A stretch of 45,081 nt of DNA from JAWXCM01 sp034408745 (GTDB taxonomy: Bacteria; Acidobacteriota; Terriglobia; Bryobacterales; Bryobacteraceae). A program made the position numbers and the translations under genes. Each line of letters opens with the position of its first letter. Position 1 is the first letter of the stretch. This document shows, piece after piece, positions 7,608 to 16,255 of the stretch. A model generated the notes under the pieces. The model searched no databases and was not told where the DNA came from. It saw only the letters and a list, made by a program, of their open reading frames with translations. Location: contig JAWXCM010000278.1 of assembly GCA_034408745.1 (NCBI GenBank), positions 1 to 45,081 of the forward strand. Reading direction: 5' to 3'.

Positions 7608-8855
7608 CTACTTGTCGTTGCGATAAACCTTCCCGTCTTTCATGACGAAGCGGACGTTCTGCATCGCGCGAACGTCCGCCAGCGGGTCGCCGGTAACGGC
7701 GATCAGATCCGCTTTCAGACCCACCTTCACTGCCCCCACATCGCCCGAAATCGACATCAAATCCGCCGCCCACACCGTCGCCGCCCGCAGAGCCTCAATC
7801 GGCTTCATCCCGAACTCCACCATGTACGGGAACTGCTTCCAGTTGTCGCCATGCGGATACACGCCGCCGTCGCTGCCGAAAGCCATCTTCACGCCGCCAC
7901 GCCACGCCTTCAGGAAGTTCTCGCGCTGGGCCTTACCCACCACTTTTTCCTTCTCAATCGACTCCGGGTGCATCCCCATCTTCATGCCTTCCTGCAGGAT
8001 GTAGTCGTCGTTGTAGATGTCGAACACCAGGTAGGTGCCCTTCTCCTTCGCCAGCCTGATCCCCTCGGCGTCGATGAAGCTGCAGTGCTCCACCGAATCA
8101 ACGCCGGCAATAATCGCGTCCTTGATCGACTGCGTCCCATGCGCATGCGCAGCCACCTTCTTGCCGAGCTTGTGCGCTTCCTCGACCGCCGCCCGAATCT
8201 CCTCCACCGTGTACTGCGGCGTGCCCGGCTCATCGTTCTTCGACATCACACCGCCCGACGCATGCAGCTTGATCACATCGGCACCGTACTTGATGTTTTC
8301 GCGAACCTTGGCGCGAACCGCCCACGGCCCGTCGGCCACACCCGAGCCCGAGTACTTAAACTCCGGAGCCAGCGGACCGCTGTCGCCATGACCGCCCGTG
8401 ATGGTCAGCGATGTCCCGGCCGCATACACACGGGGCCCTTCGATATCGCCCATCTCAATCGCCTCCCGCAGCGCGACATCGGAATAGCCGCCCGCGCCCA
8501 TACTGCGCACCGTGGTAAAGCCGGCCATGAGCGTGATGCGGGCGTTCCGAGCCCCAATCAGCGCACCGCGCGGAATCGATACGCTCAGCCGCTTGCTGCC
8601 GCTGAACCGTGGGTCGCTGGTCAAATGTGTGTGGACGTCGATAAGCCCCGGCATGCAGGTCTTGTCCGATAAATCGACAGCCGGAGCGGCACTCCCGGCC
8701 GGCCCCACTTTCGTGATCCGGTTCTTCTCGACAGTGACATCTGTGTTGGAGAGGTACTGGCCGGAGTTGACGTCCAGCAGCTTGCCACACCGGACCACAG
8801 TGGTCTGTGCCGGCAATACAGCCGCGCAAAACAGCACGCACGCAAGAGTTCTCAT
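7608..8855 (-). CDS. Exported amidohydrolase-family metal-dependent hydrolase (M38-like)
   Basis: 415 residues from the ATG at 8855, chosen because MRTLACVLFCAAVLPAQ is a clean signal peptide; ATGs at 8867 and 8900 only add residues before it. The TIM-barrel amidohydrolase signature is complete: MPGLIDVHTHL (HxH), GADVIKLHASGG (Lys ligand region), KKVAAHAHGT, VDSVEHCSFID and the Asp of FGSDGGVYPHGD. The C-terminal MSISGDVGAVKVGLKADLIA is typical of this superfamily. Relatives act as imidazolonepropionase-like enzymes and Xaa-Pro or Xaa-Arg dipeptidases; a periplasmic dipeptidase role is likely but not proven. It diverges from the lactonase gene with 23 bp between starts. Confidence 0.88.
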   Translation of the reverse strand: MRTLACVLFCAAVLPAQTTVVRCGKLLDVNSGQYLSNTDVTVEKNRITKVGPAGSAAPAVDLSDKTCMPGLIDVHTHLTSDPRFSGSKRLSVSIPRGALIGARNARITLMAGFTTVRSMGAGGYSDVALREAIEMGDIEGPRVYAAGTSLTITGGHGDSGPLAPEFKYSGSGVADGPWAVRAKVRENIKYGADVIKLHASGGVMSKNDEPGTPQYTVEEIRAAVEEAHKLGKKVAAHAHGTQSIKDAIIAGVDSVEHCSFIDAEGIRLAKEKGTYLVFDIYNDDYILQEGMKMGMHPESIEKEKVVGKAQRENFLKAWRGGVKMAFGSDGGVYPHGDNWKQFPYMVEFGMKPIEALRAATVWAADLMSISGDVGAVKVGLKADLIAVTGDPLADVRAMQNVRFVMKDGKVYRNDK

Positions 8856-8866
8856 AGGAATGCTCA

Positions 8867-8872
8867 TATGAT
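8867..8872 (+). promoter_or_regulatory. -10-like hexamer TATGAT
   Basis: TATGAT ends 6 nt before the ATG of the lactonase gene at 8879, without a Shine-Dalgarno. It lies in the 23-bp gap between divergent genes, so both promoters must be squeezed into or around it. Confidence 0.45.
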
Positions 8873-8878
8873 AGACCC

Positions 8879-9991
8879 ATGCAGATTTCGCGTCGGACAT
8901 TTGTGGCTGCGGCCGCGGCAGCTCCGCTGGCGGGGGCGGGTAAGGACTACACCGTCTATCTGGGCACCTACACGGGACCTAAAAGCAAAGGGATTTACGC
9001 ATGGCGCGCCTCGGGCGGCAAGTTCAGTCCGCTGGGCTGCGTCGGGGAAGTAGCCAACCCGTCGTTCATCGCCATCGCGGCCGACGGCAAACACCTGTAC
9101 TCGGTCGGCGAAGCCAGCGGCGGCACCGTAACAGCCTTCTCCCTCGACAAAGGGTCGGGCAAGCTGACGAAGCTGAACGAAGTCAGCTCAAAGGGCGGCG
9201 GACCCTGCTACGTGTCTCTCGACAAAACCGGGAAGAACGCCATGATCGCCAACTACGGCGGCGGCAGCATCGCGGTGTTGCCCGTGAATGCCGACGGCAG
9301 CCTGAAGGAAGCCAGCGCTTTCGTGCAGAACACCATGTCCGGCCCCGGCGCGAATCCGAAGCGCCAGGACAAGCCGCACGCCCACTGCATCAAGGTCTCA
9401 GCCGACAACAAATTCGTGCTCGCCACAGACCTCGGCATGGATGAGATCAAGGTCTACAAGTTCGATCCCGCCAAAGGCGCCATCACTCCGAACAGCGTAG
9501 GCAAGACGAAGCCCGGCTCCGGTCCTCGCCACTTCACCTTCCATCCGAAGCTCGGCAACCGGCTCTACGTCATCAACGAACTGTCGTCCACTGTGACCGT
9601 ATTTGACTGGGACGGCAAAAAGGGCTCAATGACGGAGATTCAGACCCTGTCGACCCTGCCCGATGGTTTGAGTGTGCCCGGCAACTCGACCGCCGAAGTC
9701 GTGGTGCACCCCAACGGCAAGTTCCTGTACGGCTCCAACCGCGGACACGACAGCCTCGCCATGTTCTCCATTGATGGCTCGGGCAAGCTGGCTCCGATCG
9801 GTCACACGAAGACCGGCGGCCAGGTGCCGCGCAACTTCGCCATCGACCCGAATGGCACCAAACTCTTGGCCGCACACCAGAAGACCGACGATGTGTTCGT
9901 CTTCAACCTCGACCCCGCCACCGGCAAGCTCACGCCAACGGGCGAGCGCTGGGAAGTCGGCTCACCAGTGTGCGTCCGCTTCCTGACCTAA
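8879..9991 (+). CDS. Tat-exported lactonase-family beta-propeller (6-phosphogluconolactonase-like)
   Basis: 370 residues. The N-terminus MQISRRTFVAAAAAAPLAGA carries the twin-arginine SRRTF motif, so export as a folded protein is predicted. The body is a seven-bladed propeller of the YbhE/Pgl lactonase family: DYTVYLGTYTGPKSKGIY opens blade 1, and repeats such as GKLTKLNEVSSKGGGPCYVS, GSGPRHFTFHP and QVPRNFAIDPNG recur. Cytoplasmic family members hydrolyse 6-phosphogluconolactone; an exported one more likely acts on another sugar lactone. The 3' end overlaps the convergent ATP-grasp gene by 4 bp. Confidence 0.88.
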   Translation: MQISRRTFVAAAAAAPLAGAGKDYTVYLGTYTGPKSKGIYAWRASGGKFSPLGCVGEVANPSFIAIAADGKHLYSVGEASGGTVTAFSLDKGSGKLTKLNEVSSKGGGPCYVSLDKTGKNAMIANYGGGSIAVLPVNADGSLKEASAFVQNTMSGPGANPKRQDKPHAHCIKVSADNKFVLATDLGMDEIKVYKFDPAKGAITPNSVGKTKPGSGPRHFTFHPKLGNRLYVINELSSTVTVFDWDGKKGSMTEIQTLSTLPDGLSVPGNSTAEVVVHPNGKFLYGSNRGHDSLAMFSIDGSGKLAPIGHTKTGGQVPRNFAIDPNGTKLLAAHQKTDDVFVFNLDPATGKLTPTGERWEVGSPVCVRFLT

Positions 9992-11193
9992 GCGCTGGGT
10001 TTGTTACGGGGTGGAGCACTGGCGTGGAAGTCGAGGCCAACCCTTTCGATCCACATGTCGAGCAGTTGCTGGATCCGTAGCTCCGAAATGGAGCGCGCGA
10101 TGAGACCTACGTGGTTATCTCTGTCCATTCGCCAGACAATTTCCGGGTCCGTGTAGGCGCTGGTGTCGGGGTGCTTTTGACGGGCAAGCGAGACCAGCAG
10201 GCCTGCGTATTCCGCACGTGGCGGAGTCACCTCATAGCCTGCGCTGCTGCATTCGACGCGGGCCCACTCGGACCACAGATTGATGCCCGTCGCCGCTTCC
10301 ACCAAATCGGCAATGTGCGCGCCGCCAACTCTGGCCGAAGTTTCAAGAAACAACACATCGCCAGTGGCATGGACGCCGATAAACTCCGTGTGAGAGACGC
10401 CGTTAAGCAGACCGAAGCTGGCAAGAACTCTGCCATTCGCCGCGTGCAATTCCCTCGTAATGTCCAGATCGCGGTTCAGAACCCTGGTCGTGAAGATGCC
10501 GCCTTCGTGCGAGACCTGTAGCGGCGGCCGGCCGTAGCCGCTGGCAACGGCGAACTTGATCTCGCCTCCGTGAACGATCGTGTCCACGTGAAAGATATCG
10601 CCTCGAACGAACTGCTCCAGCAGGTAATGCGACTGGAGGTCGCCCAGTTGCTCGAGCACCGGCCAAAGTTCCCGCTCCTCGTGGATTTTCCTGATGCCGA
10701 TAGCCCCAGCCATGGAACGGGGCTTCAGGAGCCACGGGGCCGGGACGGTGCGCATGAACTGTGTGAGATCCCCGTAGTGGAAAACCGGACAAAACTCCGG
10801 CACAGGAATTCCGGAAGAGCGTGCTTTGGTCCGCATGGCGAGTTTGTCGCGAAAGTAGCGGACCTGCGTGTCGCCGATACCCGGCATGCGGAGATGCTCG
10901 CGTAAATACGCGGCGGTCTCAACATCGAAATCGTCGAGGCCAACGATACGGTCAATATGGTGCGTGCGCGCGATCCAGGACACCTGGTTCAAAACCCATT
11001 CGCGATTCCAGGCCTTCTGATCATCCTGTGTGTAGAACACCTCGTCGATACCGTCGCGCGGCGGCCATCCCTGGCTGGCCTCGTCACGCAGACTCTCCGA
11101 CGTCAGCAGCAGGACCCTGCAGCCGAGACGCTTCGCTGTTCTCAGGAAGTCGTGCCCCTTGATGTAGCTCGCCAGGCAGAGGATTGTCATCAT
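9988..11193 (-). CDS. ATP-grasp ligase, last gene of the amidoligase operon
   Basis: 401 residues. Residues ~1-110 form an N-terminal Rossmann-like domain (MMTILCLASYIKGHDFLRTA). The ATP-grasp core follows: RTKARSSGIPVPEF, the ATP-binding Lys in APWLLKPRSMAGAIGIRKI, the hinge region YLLEQFVRGD, and metal-binding FLETSARVGGAHI. It resembles carbamoyl-phosphate-synthetase/PurK-type ligases that join a carboxylate to an amine through an acyl phosphate. The substrate is unknown. It lies 15 bp after the preceding ATP-grasp gene; GGAGAA overlapping that gene's stop can serve as Shine-Dalgarno. ATG 11190 is an alternative start. Confidence 0.87.
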   Translation of the reverse strand: MMTILCLASYIKGHDFLRTAKRLGCRVLLLTSESLRDEASQGWPPRDGIDEVFYTQDDQKAWNREWVLNQVSWIARTHHIDRIVGLDDFDVETAAYLREHLRMPGIGDTQVRYFRDKLAMRTKARSSGIPVPEFCPVFHYGDLTQFMRTVPAPWLLKPRSMAGAIGIRKIHEERELWPVLEQLGDLQSHYLLEQFVRGDIFHVDTIVHGGEIKFAVASGYGRPPLQVSHEGGIFTTRVLNRDLDITRELHAANGRVLASFGLLNGVSHTEFIGVHATGDVLFLETSARVGGAHIADLVEAATGINLWSEWARVECSSAGYEVTPPRAEYAGLLVSLARQKHPDTSAYTDPEIVWRMDRDNHVGLIARSISELRIQQLLDMWIERVGLDFHASAPPRNKPSA

Positions 11194-11208
11194 TGCAGTA
11201 CTGTTGTC

Positions 11209-12333
11209 CTATTCTCCGATAAATGCCGCTGAGGCTCCGATCCATTTCAGTCCCTTGTTGTGGTCGACTCCCATCTGCGCGCCGCGCCCCATTCGCATGA
11301 TGATGTTCACCGGTTGCATGTCGATATACATGACTCGGATCTCCGCTTTGGTAGGGCCATACGGGGTGTCGATGAACGGGTGAAAGTTGACGCGGCGCTG
11401 CAGGATGTAGTCTTCCGCTGGTGTGGCGGCGGCGATCTGCGCGGCTGTCGGACCAACGATGACTCCGAGCCCTGCGAACGACCAGAGAGGCTTTAACACC
11501 CAGTTCTGTGGATCGGGAACCGGCTGCGCGGGAATGGTTTCGGGGACCGTGGGGTGCTTCAGATATGGCAGGGAGAATTTGCTGAGGCGGAAATACCAGT
11601 TGGGGTGGCCAGCCCATTCCACATCCAGATCATCAGTCCACTCGAATGGGAGTTGCAGATCCTTGCGCTGGATTTCGTCGATAATGGCCCGGTTGTAGAT
11701 GCGGTGGATGGGCGTGATCCCGTCAGGCTTGTAGAGCTTATTTCCCTTTTTCACGACCCGGGTAATATCCACCGGCTCCACACCGAAATCTCGCCGTGTA
11801 ATTGCGAAATCGCAAAATGTTTTTTGGTTCTCCGGATCCACTTCCAGCAACACCACATTCTTAGGGTCTTTGTCACTGAGGATTGCCTGGCCCAGCAGTT
11901 GGTTGTAGTTGGCCGGGAACGTGAAGGGGCTGTTCAATTCAAAGGCTTCCCGATAACACTCGGCCATCACAGGCTGATAGGCGTACAGAGACGGAAAGCC
12001 CTGGATCTCAACCAGCCTGGGTTGCATGTTCTCATCGAGACCGAAGTCGGCCTGTACGAAGAGAGGGGACGGGGCTTCGTTCGGGACTCGGTACCGCGGT
12101 GGAATCGCACGGGCAGAGGCAGCTTCGTACAATGGATCGTTCAAAAGCTGCCCGACGATTTCCCTGCCTGCCGTTTCCATGGACTGGATCAGCCCCAGGG
12201 GAAGAAAAACGGGCGTTTCCGAGTGACGGAACCTGGTTGGCTCGCCGACGCGCGCTTCCAGCAGCCTGAGGAAATTCTGGTATTTGGCCTCGGTCCAGTT
12301 TTGGTTGAAGCGGCTGCGCTGGCTCGGTACCAT
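11209..12333 (-). CDS. Apparently circularly permuted ATP-grasp-like protein
   Basis: 374 residues. Motif order suggests a permuted ATP-grasp as in glutathionylspermidine synthetase-like enzymes. The acidic, metal-binding type motif (LVEIQGFPSLYAYQ, residues ~107-120) comes first. The ATP-binding Lys and glycine loop (NWVLKPLWSFAGLGVIVGP, ~277-295), the hinge (YILQRRV, ~309-315) and EIRVMYID come near the end. QADFGLDENMQPR (~94-106) precedes the first motif. I know no characterised relative by name. The ATG lies one base after the TAG of the aminopeptidase gene, so translation is surely coupled. It probably forms an amide or peptide bond on the same pathway as its neighbours. Confidence 0.78.
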   Translation of the reverse strand: MVPSQRSRFNQNWTEAKYQNFLRLLEARVGEPTRFRHSETPVFLPLGLIQSMETAGREIVGQLLNDPLYEAASARAIPPRYRVPNEAPSPLFVQADFGLDENMQPRLVEIQGFPSLYAYQPVMAECYREAFELNSPFTFPANYNQLLGQAILSDKDPKNVVLLEVDPENQKTFCDFAITRRDFGVEPVDITRVVKKGNKLYKPDGITPIHRIYNRAIIDEIQRKDLQLPFEWTDDLDVEWAGHPNWYFRLSKFSLPYLKHPTVPETIPAQPVPDPQNWVLKPLWSFAGLGVIVGPTAAQIAAATPAEDYILQRRVNFHPFIDTPYGPTKAEIRVMYIDMQPVNIIMRMGRGAQMGVDHNKGLKWIGASAAFIGE

Positions 12334-12334
12334 G

Positions 12335-13351
12335 CTAAGCGATTTCTTCCAGCTGGAAGCTTCCTCTTTTCATGATGTGGCGGCCGTCGATCCATATATC
12401 GAAGTCCCGGCCGACCACGTCAATGTGAGTTTGAGAGTACCAGTCAGCTCCGGTATGTGCACCGTATGGATTACCGAAAGCGATATGAATTCCCGGGATT
12501 TTCTCGTCCTGCAGAATATTGCCGATCACATCTCGCACAGCGACGTTCGTCCCAATCGCAAACTCGCCGACGCGGTCGCTGTTTTCATCTGTGTGACAGT
12601 ATTGCCAGAACTCATCCTGCAACGCGCGGTTCGATGACTGCGCCGACATCAGCCGGCTTCCCTTGACCTCGATGGTCAATGGTGTCGCACCCAGGTCACC
12701 GTATTTCTCGCAGAGATAGTCCCCGACCACACCATCGATCACAAATTCGCCGTTCACCTCCAGCGGAGTGGTGAAAGTCTCGCCACCTGGCAAATTACCC
12801 CATTTATTCGGACTAATGATGCCACTGGTCTTCAGCCACCTGAGATGCGGCGAAAAGGTGGCGTGAAGGTCGGTACCGGCAGGGTTGGTGCAGCGGATTT
12901 CCTTCGCCTTGCGCGCCATTTCCCAGACGATGGTGCTGATGCGGTCTACCTCATTGAAATCCGCCCGCATGCCTTCCATCATGATCCGCTTTTCGATATT
13001 GACCATATGGCCGTGACGCATTTTGCGCCGGTTAACCACGTCGGTCATCTGCATTCGCGTGCGCAACTCATTCTGCTGAGCGCGCACCGCAAAGATGCTG
13101 ACATCGGACGTCTCCATATCGGCAAGCACGGCAGCCGGCATGTCGGCCAGCGGCCGCGGGGCCAGTTCCTCAAGCACGAACGTATTGTGCACCAGCCCGC
13201 GGCGACTCAGAGCATCGGACAGAGCCGCTCCAATCTCAAGGCAGGCGAGGTCGGTGATGAGAGTTGTCTTCTCATCCGGCTGGATGCGAAGGCACGCCTC
13301 AACGGCGTTGTTTGCGCCCTGTTTCAACTCAGGGTCGTACGGAATGTTCAC
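12335..13351 (-). CDS. M29-family (AmpS/PepS-like) metallo-aminopeptidase
   Basis: 338 residues. The C-terminal half has the M29 metal-site pattern: GEFAIGTNVAV (Glu ligand), IHIAFGNPYGAHTG (His), and WYSQTHIDVVGRDFDIWIDG (His and Asp). The N-terminal half is the family's alpha/beta domain (VEACLRIQPDEKTTLITDLA). Characterised M29 enzymes release N-terminal residues from short peptides using two metal ions. Sitting inside an amidoligase operon (4-bp overlap with the ligase gene upstream, one base from the next), it may trim a leader or intermediate, or recycle the product. It is a little shorter than typical members (~370-410). Confidence 0.83.
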   Translation of the reverse strand: MNIPYDPELKQGANNAVEACLRIQPDEKTTLITDLACLEIGAALSDALSRRGLVHNTFVLEELAPRPLADMPAAVLADMETSDVSIFAVRAQQNELRTRMQMTDVVNRRKMRHGHMVNIEKRIMMEGMRADFNEVDRISTIVWEMARKAKEIRCTNPAGTDLHATFSPHLRWLKTSGIISPNKWGNLPGGETFTTPLEVNGEFVIDGVVGDYLCEKYGDLGATPLTIEVKGSRLMSAQSSNRALQDEFWQYCHTDENSDRVGEFAIGTNVAVRDVIGNILQDEKIPGIHIAFGNPYGAHTGADWYSQTHIDVVGRDFDIWIDGRHIMKRGSFQLEEIA

Positions 13352-14481
13352 TGCGCGGCGACTCCGGAAACAAGTCCCATTTCGGTTTGTTCAATCATGT
13401 AGTCGACTACCGCTTTCAGATCGCCGGTCTCGTTGAAGACGCGGAGTTGCCGTTCGGCTCCGGTACCCTCTTCCACAATGCGGCGGATGTAGTTAATCTC
13501 CTCGCGGCTGCCCAGCTCATCGACAACGTCGCTGACAAATTCCAGCATCTCCTCGATCAGCTGCGTGTACGGAACTTCCTTTTCCTTGCCGAAATCGATC
13601 AGCTTGCCACGGATTCCGTACCGGGCGGCGCGCCACTTGTTCTCCATAATGAGCGCACGGCTGTAGTGACGGAAGCTCAGGTTGGCTTCGTAAAGTTTCC
13701 ACAGCTTGGCGATGATCGCCTGACAGAGCGCAGCGATGGCGATGGATTCATCGATACGCATCGGCATGTCGCACACCCGGAACTCGAGCGTGGGGAAGTG
13801 CGGATGGGGGCGGATGTCCCACCAGATTTTCCTGGCGTTGTCGATGCAGTTGGTCTTTACCAGCAATTCGATGTAGTTCTCGAACTCGCTCCAGCTGCTG
13901 AACACATCGGGAATGTTCGTGCGCGGAAACTTGTCGAACACCTTGCATCGATACGAGTGCAGACCGGTGTCCATGCCCAGCCAGAAGGGCGAGTTGGTGC
14001 TGAGCGCCAGCAGGTGCGGCAGGAAGTACCGCGCGCCGTTCATAATCTGTATCGCTGCTTCACGATTTTCGATGCCGATGTGGACATGCAGACCGAATAT
14101 CAGGTTCGCCCGTGCCACCATCTTGAGATCTTCCACAATGGTCCGGTACCGCTCGTCGGGATAGATCTCCTGCATGTGCCACTTTGCGAATGGGTGAGTG
14201 CCGCCTCCGGCAATACGCAGTCCGTTCTGCCGCGCGAGCCCGATCATGTGCCTGCGAATGCTGGTGATTTCCTCACGAGCTTCCTGGATATTGGCGCAAA
14301 TCCCGGTGCCAATTTCCACAACCGACTGGTGCATTTCCGGCTTGACACGCTCGGCCAGCAGAGTCTTGCCCTTTTGCACGATTTCGACGTCGATATGCGA
14401 GCGAAGGTCGCGCGTTACCGGGTCGATTGTCTGGTATTCTTCTTCGATTCCGATATTGAGGCTGGGCTGGCGTGAGTCCAT
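13348..14481 (-). CDS. GCS2-type carboxylate-amine ligase (YbdK/EgtA-like)
   Basis: 377 residues from ATG 14481; a longer frame to 14589 only covers the end of the upstream gene. The N-terminus MDSRQPSLNIGIEEEYQTID holds the GIEEE signature of glutamate-cysteine ligase family 2. Further motifs are VVEIGTGICANIQEA, LIFGLHVHIGIENRE and the basic segment ENKWRAARYGIRGKLIDFG. The family uses ATP to couple a carboxylate, often the gamma-carboxyl of glutamate, to an amine. E. coli YbdK shows weak glutamate-cysteine ligase activity. It starts 7 bp after the upstream ATP-grasp stop and overlaps the aminopeptidase by 4 bp. It is one of four ligases in the operon. Confidence 0.9.
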   Translation of the reverse strand: MDSRQPSLNIGIEEEYQTIDPVTRDLRSHIDVEIVQKGKTLLAERVKPEMHQSVVEIGTGICANIQEAREEITSIRRHMIGLARQNGLRIAGGGTHPFAKWHMQEIYPDERYRTIVEDLKMVARANLIFGLHVHIGIENREAAIQIMNGARYFLPHLLALSTNSPFWLGMDTGLHSYRCKVFDKFPRTNIPDVFSSWSEFENYIELLVKTNCIDNARKIWWDIRPHPHFPTLEFRVCDMPMRIDESIAIAALCQAIIAKLWKLYEANLSFRHYSRALIMENKWRAARYGIRGKLIDFGKEKEVPYTQLIEEMLEFVSDVVDELGSREEINYIRRIVEEGTGAERQLRVFNETGDLKAVVDYMIEQTEMGLVSGVAAQ

Positions 14482-14488
14482 TGTTTTC

Positions 14489-15427
14489 TTATACTCCCAG
14501 TAATTGGGACCACCGTTGGGCGGGCGGCGAGGGGGGCTCCTGCGCCCGTGCGATGGCCATGTCGGCGACGGCTTCGACGATCCATTCAAAGTTGGCCGGA
14601 CCGACGGAGTCGTAACCTGCGTCGGGGGCGGGATTCATGAAATCGATGGCATACGGGATATCGTTTTCCACTGCGAATTCCACAGTGTTCAGGTCGTACC
14701 CCAGAGCGCGGCAAAGTGTCAGGCAGTCCTTCTGGATTCGATCTCCCAGCGCCGGCGCAGGAGGCGGATTGCCCGGAACGTAGCGGAGGTGATGCGGCTG
14801 CTTCGGCTCGTACCGCATAATGTGAACCCGTTCCTGGTTGATGACGTAGCACCGGAAGTACTCGGTAAAGTCGACCGCGCCCTGCAGCGTCATGCAGAGA
14901 TCGCGCGACTGGTTGTACGCGGTAAAAAGCTGATCGGGGTTGTCCACCTTGTAGACATTGCGCCAGCCGCCCCCGTCGTGGGGCTTGAGAAACGCCGGGA
15001 AGCCCACGTAATCGAAAATGCGCTGCCAGTCGACCGGGTACTCCAGGTTTCGCATCGAGAGCGCGGTGGTGTTGGGCGGATGGTCGCGATGCGGAAGCAG
15101 CACGGTGGGCGGGACCGCCACACCCAGTCTGGACGCCAGCGCGTAGTTGAAGAACTTGTCGTCAGCTGACCACCAGAACGGGTTATTAATGACGCGCGTT
15201 CCCGTCAGCGCGGCGTTCTTCAGGTAGGAGCGATAGAACGGGATCTCATGCGAGATGCGGTCGACAATCACGTCATACCCGGAGGGTTCGGCCATCACAA
15301 CGCCGCCTGTCTTGAGGTGCTCGGCCCGAACGCCCGGTACCGCTTTTTCGTTAATGCGATTGACCAGTGCGGGTGGAAAGGAATCTTCCATTCCGTAAAG
15401 GACACCGATTCTCTTCGTCGTCGACAT
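14489..15427 (-). CDS. ATP-grasp ligase, second gene of the amidoligase operon
   Basis: 312 residues from ATG 15427, which has GGAGGAG 10 nt upstream; the frame extends to 15490 but overlaps the preceding gene. It opens MSTTKRIGVLYGMEDSFPPA, a pre-ATP-grasp domain. Core motifs are FPAFLKPHDGGGWRNVYKV (ATP-binding Lys and Gly loop, ~residues 155-175), FTEYFRCYVINQERVHIMRY, and the metal-binding end YAIDFMNPAPD. The fold is that of RimK- or D-Ala-D-Ala-ligase-like enzymes that activate a carboxylate as acyl phosphate. The substrate is unknown. The intergenic gap to the next ligase is 7 bp. Confidence 0.87.
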   Translation of the reverse strand: MSTTKRIGVLYGMEDSFPPALVNRINEKAVPGVRAEHLKTGGVVMAEPSGYDVIVDRISHEIPFYRSYLKNAALTGTRVINNPFWWSADDKFFNYALASRLGVAVPPTVLLPHRDHPPNTTALSMRNLEYPVDWQRIFDYVGFPAFLKPHDGGGWRNVYKVDNPDQLFTAYNQSRDLCMTLQGAVDFTEYFRCYVINQERVHIMRYEPKQPHHLRYVPGNPPPAPALGDRIQKDCLTLCRALGYDLNTVEFAVENDIPYAIDFMNPAPDAGYDSVGPANFEWIVEAVADMAIARAQEPPSPPAQRWSQLLGV

Positions 15428-15456
15428 GTGTGTGATGCTCCTCCGCGTGGAATCAG

Positions 15457-16173
15457 TCAGCTGAAGAACTTCCGGGCCATTTGGTGCCACCAGGGCCAGT
15501 CATGCACAAAGCCCTCCCACACTTCGAGGTTGTGGGGGATGCCCTTCGCTCCGAGCACATGAGCCATTTTCACATTGTTATCGAACAGCGGGTCATGGTT
15601 GCCCACGCCCAGCACGTAATAATTGCGGCGTAGCCGTTCCAGGAACCACGGGTCTTGATTACCCGGCAGGTACTCGAGCGGGCTGTGGAAGAACGCGTCG
15701 TTGTTATTAAAACCATCGGGCAGGAATCGGCGCGGAATGTCGAAGGCGCCGGACATGCTCACCGCATAAGGGACCAGGTCGGGGTGACGGAGAGCGAAGT
15801 TCAGGGCGTGATATCCGCCGAAGCTGCACCCGGTGGTCGCGAACTGGGGCCAGGTGGTCCGGTCCTTAATGAACGGAGTGAGTTCGTTTACCAGGTAAGC
15901 ATCGAACGCGTTCTGCCGGTTCAGACGGTCTTCCGGACTCTTCCAGCGCGCGTACCAGGTTTCGCGGTCCACCGAATCGACACACACCACCTGAAGTTCC
16001 CCCGCCTCGATTTTTGGCGCCAGCGCGTCGATCATCCTGCCGTCTTCATACTCGTGGAAGCGGCCTCCAGAGGTAGGGAAGACGACGAGGGGGAAGCCCC
16101 GGTCACCGTAGGCGAGGAGCTCCATATCCCGGTGGAGGGAGGGGCTGTACCACTTGATGTAATCGCGGCGCAT
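15457..16173 (-). CDS. Esterase-D/PF00756-like alpha/beta hydrolase, first gene of the amidoligase operon
   Basis: 238 residues from ATG 16173 with GGAAG 8 nt upstream; 32 further codons to 16269 would cross the regulatory inverted repeat and are rejected. The nucleophile elbow is TTGCSFGGYHALNFAL (Ser in GxSxGG, ~residue 122). A late Asp lies in NHDPLFDNN and the His in EGFVHDWPWW. Family members include S-formylglutathione hydrolase, Fes-type siderophore esterases and antigen-85 acyltransferases, so either hydrolysis or acyl transfer is possible. No signal peptide is visible, so it is probably cytoplasmic. It leads the six-gene operon running to 9988. Confidence 0.83.
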   Translation of the reverse strand: MRRDYIKWYSPSLHRDMELLAYGDRGFPLVVFPTSGGRFHEYEDGRMIDALAPKIEAGELQVVCVDSVDRETWYARWKSPEDRLNRQNAFDAYLVNELTPFIKDRTTWPQFATTGCSFGGYHALNFALRHPDLVPYAVSMSGAFDIPRRFLPDGFNNNDAFFHSPLEYLPGNQDPWFLERLRRNYYVLGVGNHDPLFDNNVKMAHVLGAKGIPHNLEVWEGFVHDWPWWHQMARKFFS

Positions 16174-16189
16174 TTCAGAAGCTTCCAGT

Positions 16190-16219
16190 TTCGCACCCTG
16201 GCGCAGGTGGGGGTGCGAA
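16190..16219. promoter_or_regulatory. Perfect inverted repeat in the divergent control region
   Basis: TTCGCACCC (16190-16198) and GGGTGCGAA (16211-16219) are exact reverse complements separated by 12 bp. Arm centres are 21 bp apart, two turns of the helix, as for a dimeric repressor. The pair lies between the divergent esterase genes (starts 16173 and 16256). The right arm ends 23 bp before the TACAAT of the rightward unit, near its -35 position. It could instead form a 9-bp hairpin in the 5' leader of the leftward mRNA. Confidence 0.6.
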
Positions 16220-16242
16220 CGCCTGCCGCTCCTTACGGGCGC

Positions 16243-16248
16243 TACAAT
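16243..16248 (+). promoter_or_regulatory. -10-like hexamer TACAAT
   Basis: TACAAT ends 7 nt before the TTG start at 16256. No Shine-Dalgarno is present, which again suggests a leaderless message. The inverted repeat at 16190-16219 lies immediately upstream. Confidence 0.5.
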
Positions 16249-16255
16249 TGGTCGA

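Noticed and set aside
13264..14475. 403-codon plus-strand frame opposite the GCS2-type ligase
   Set aside because: The opposite strand carries clear GIEEE and other ligase motifs; this frame has none.
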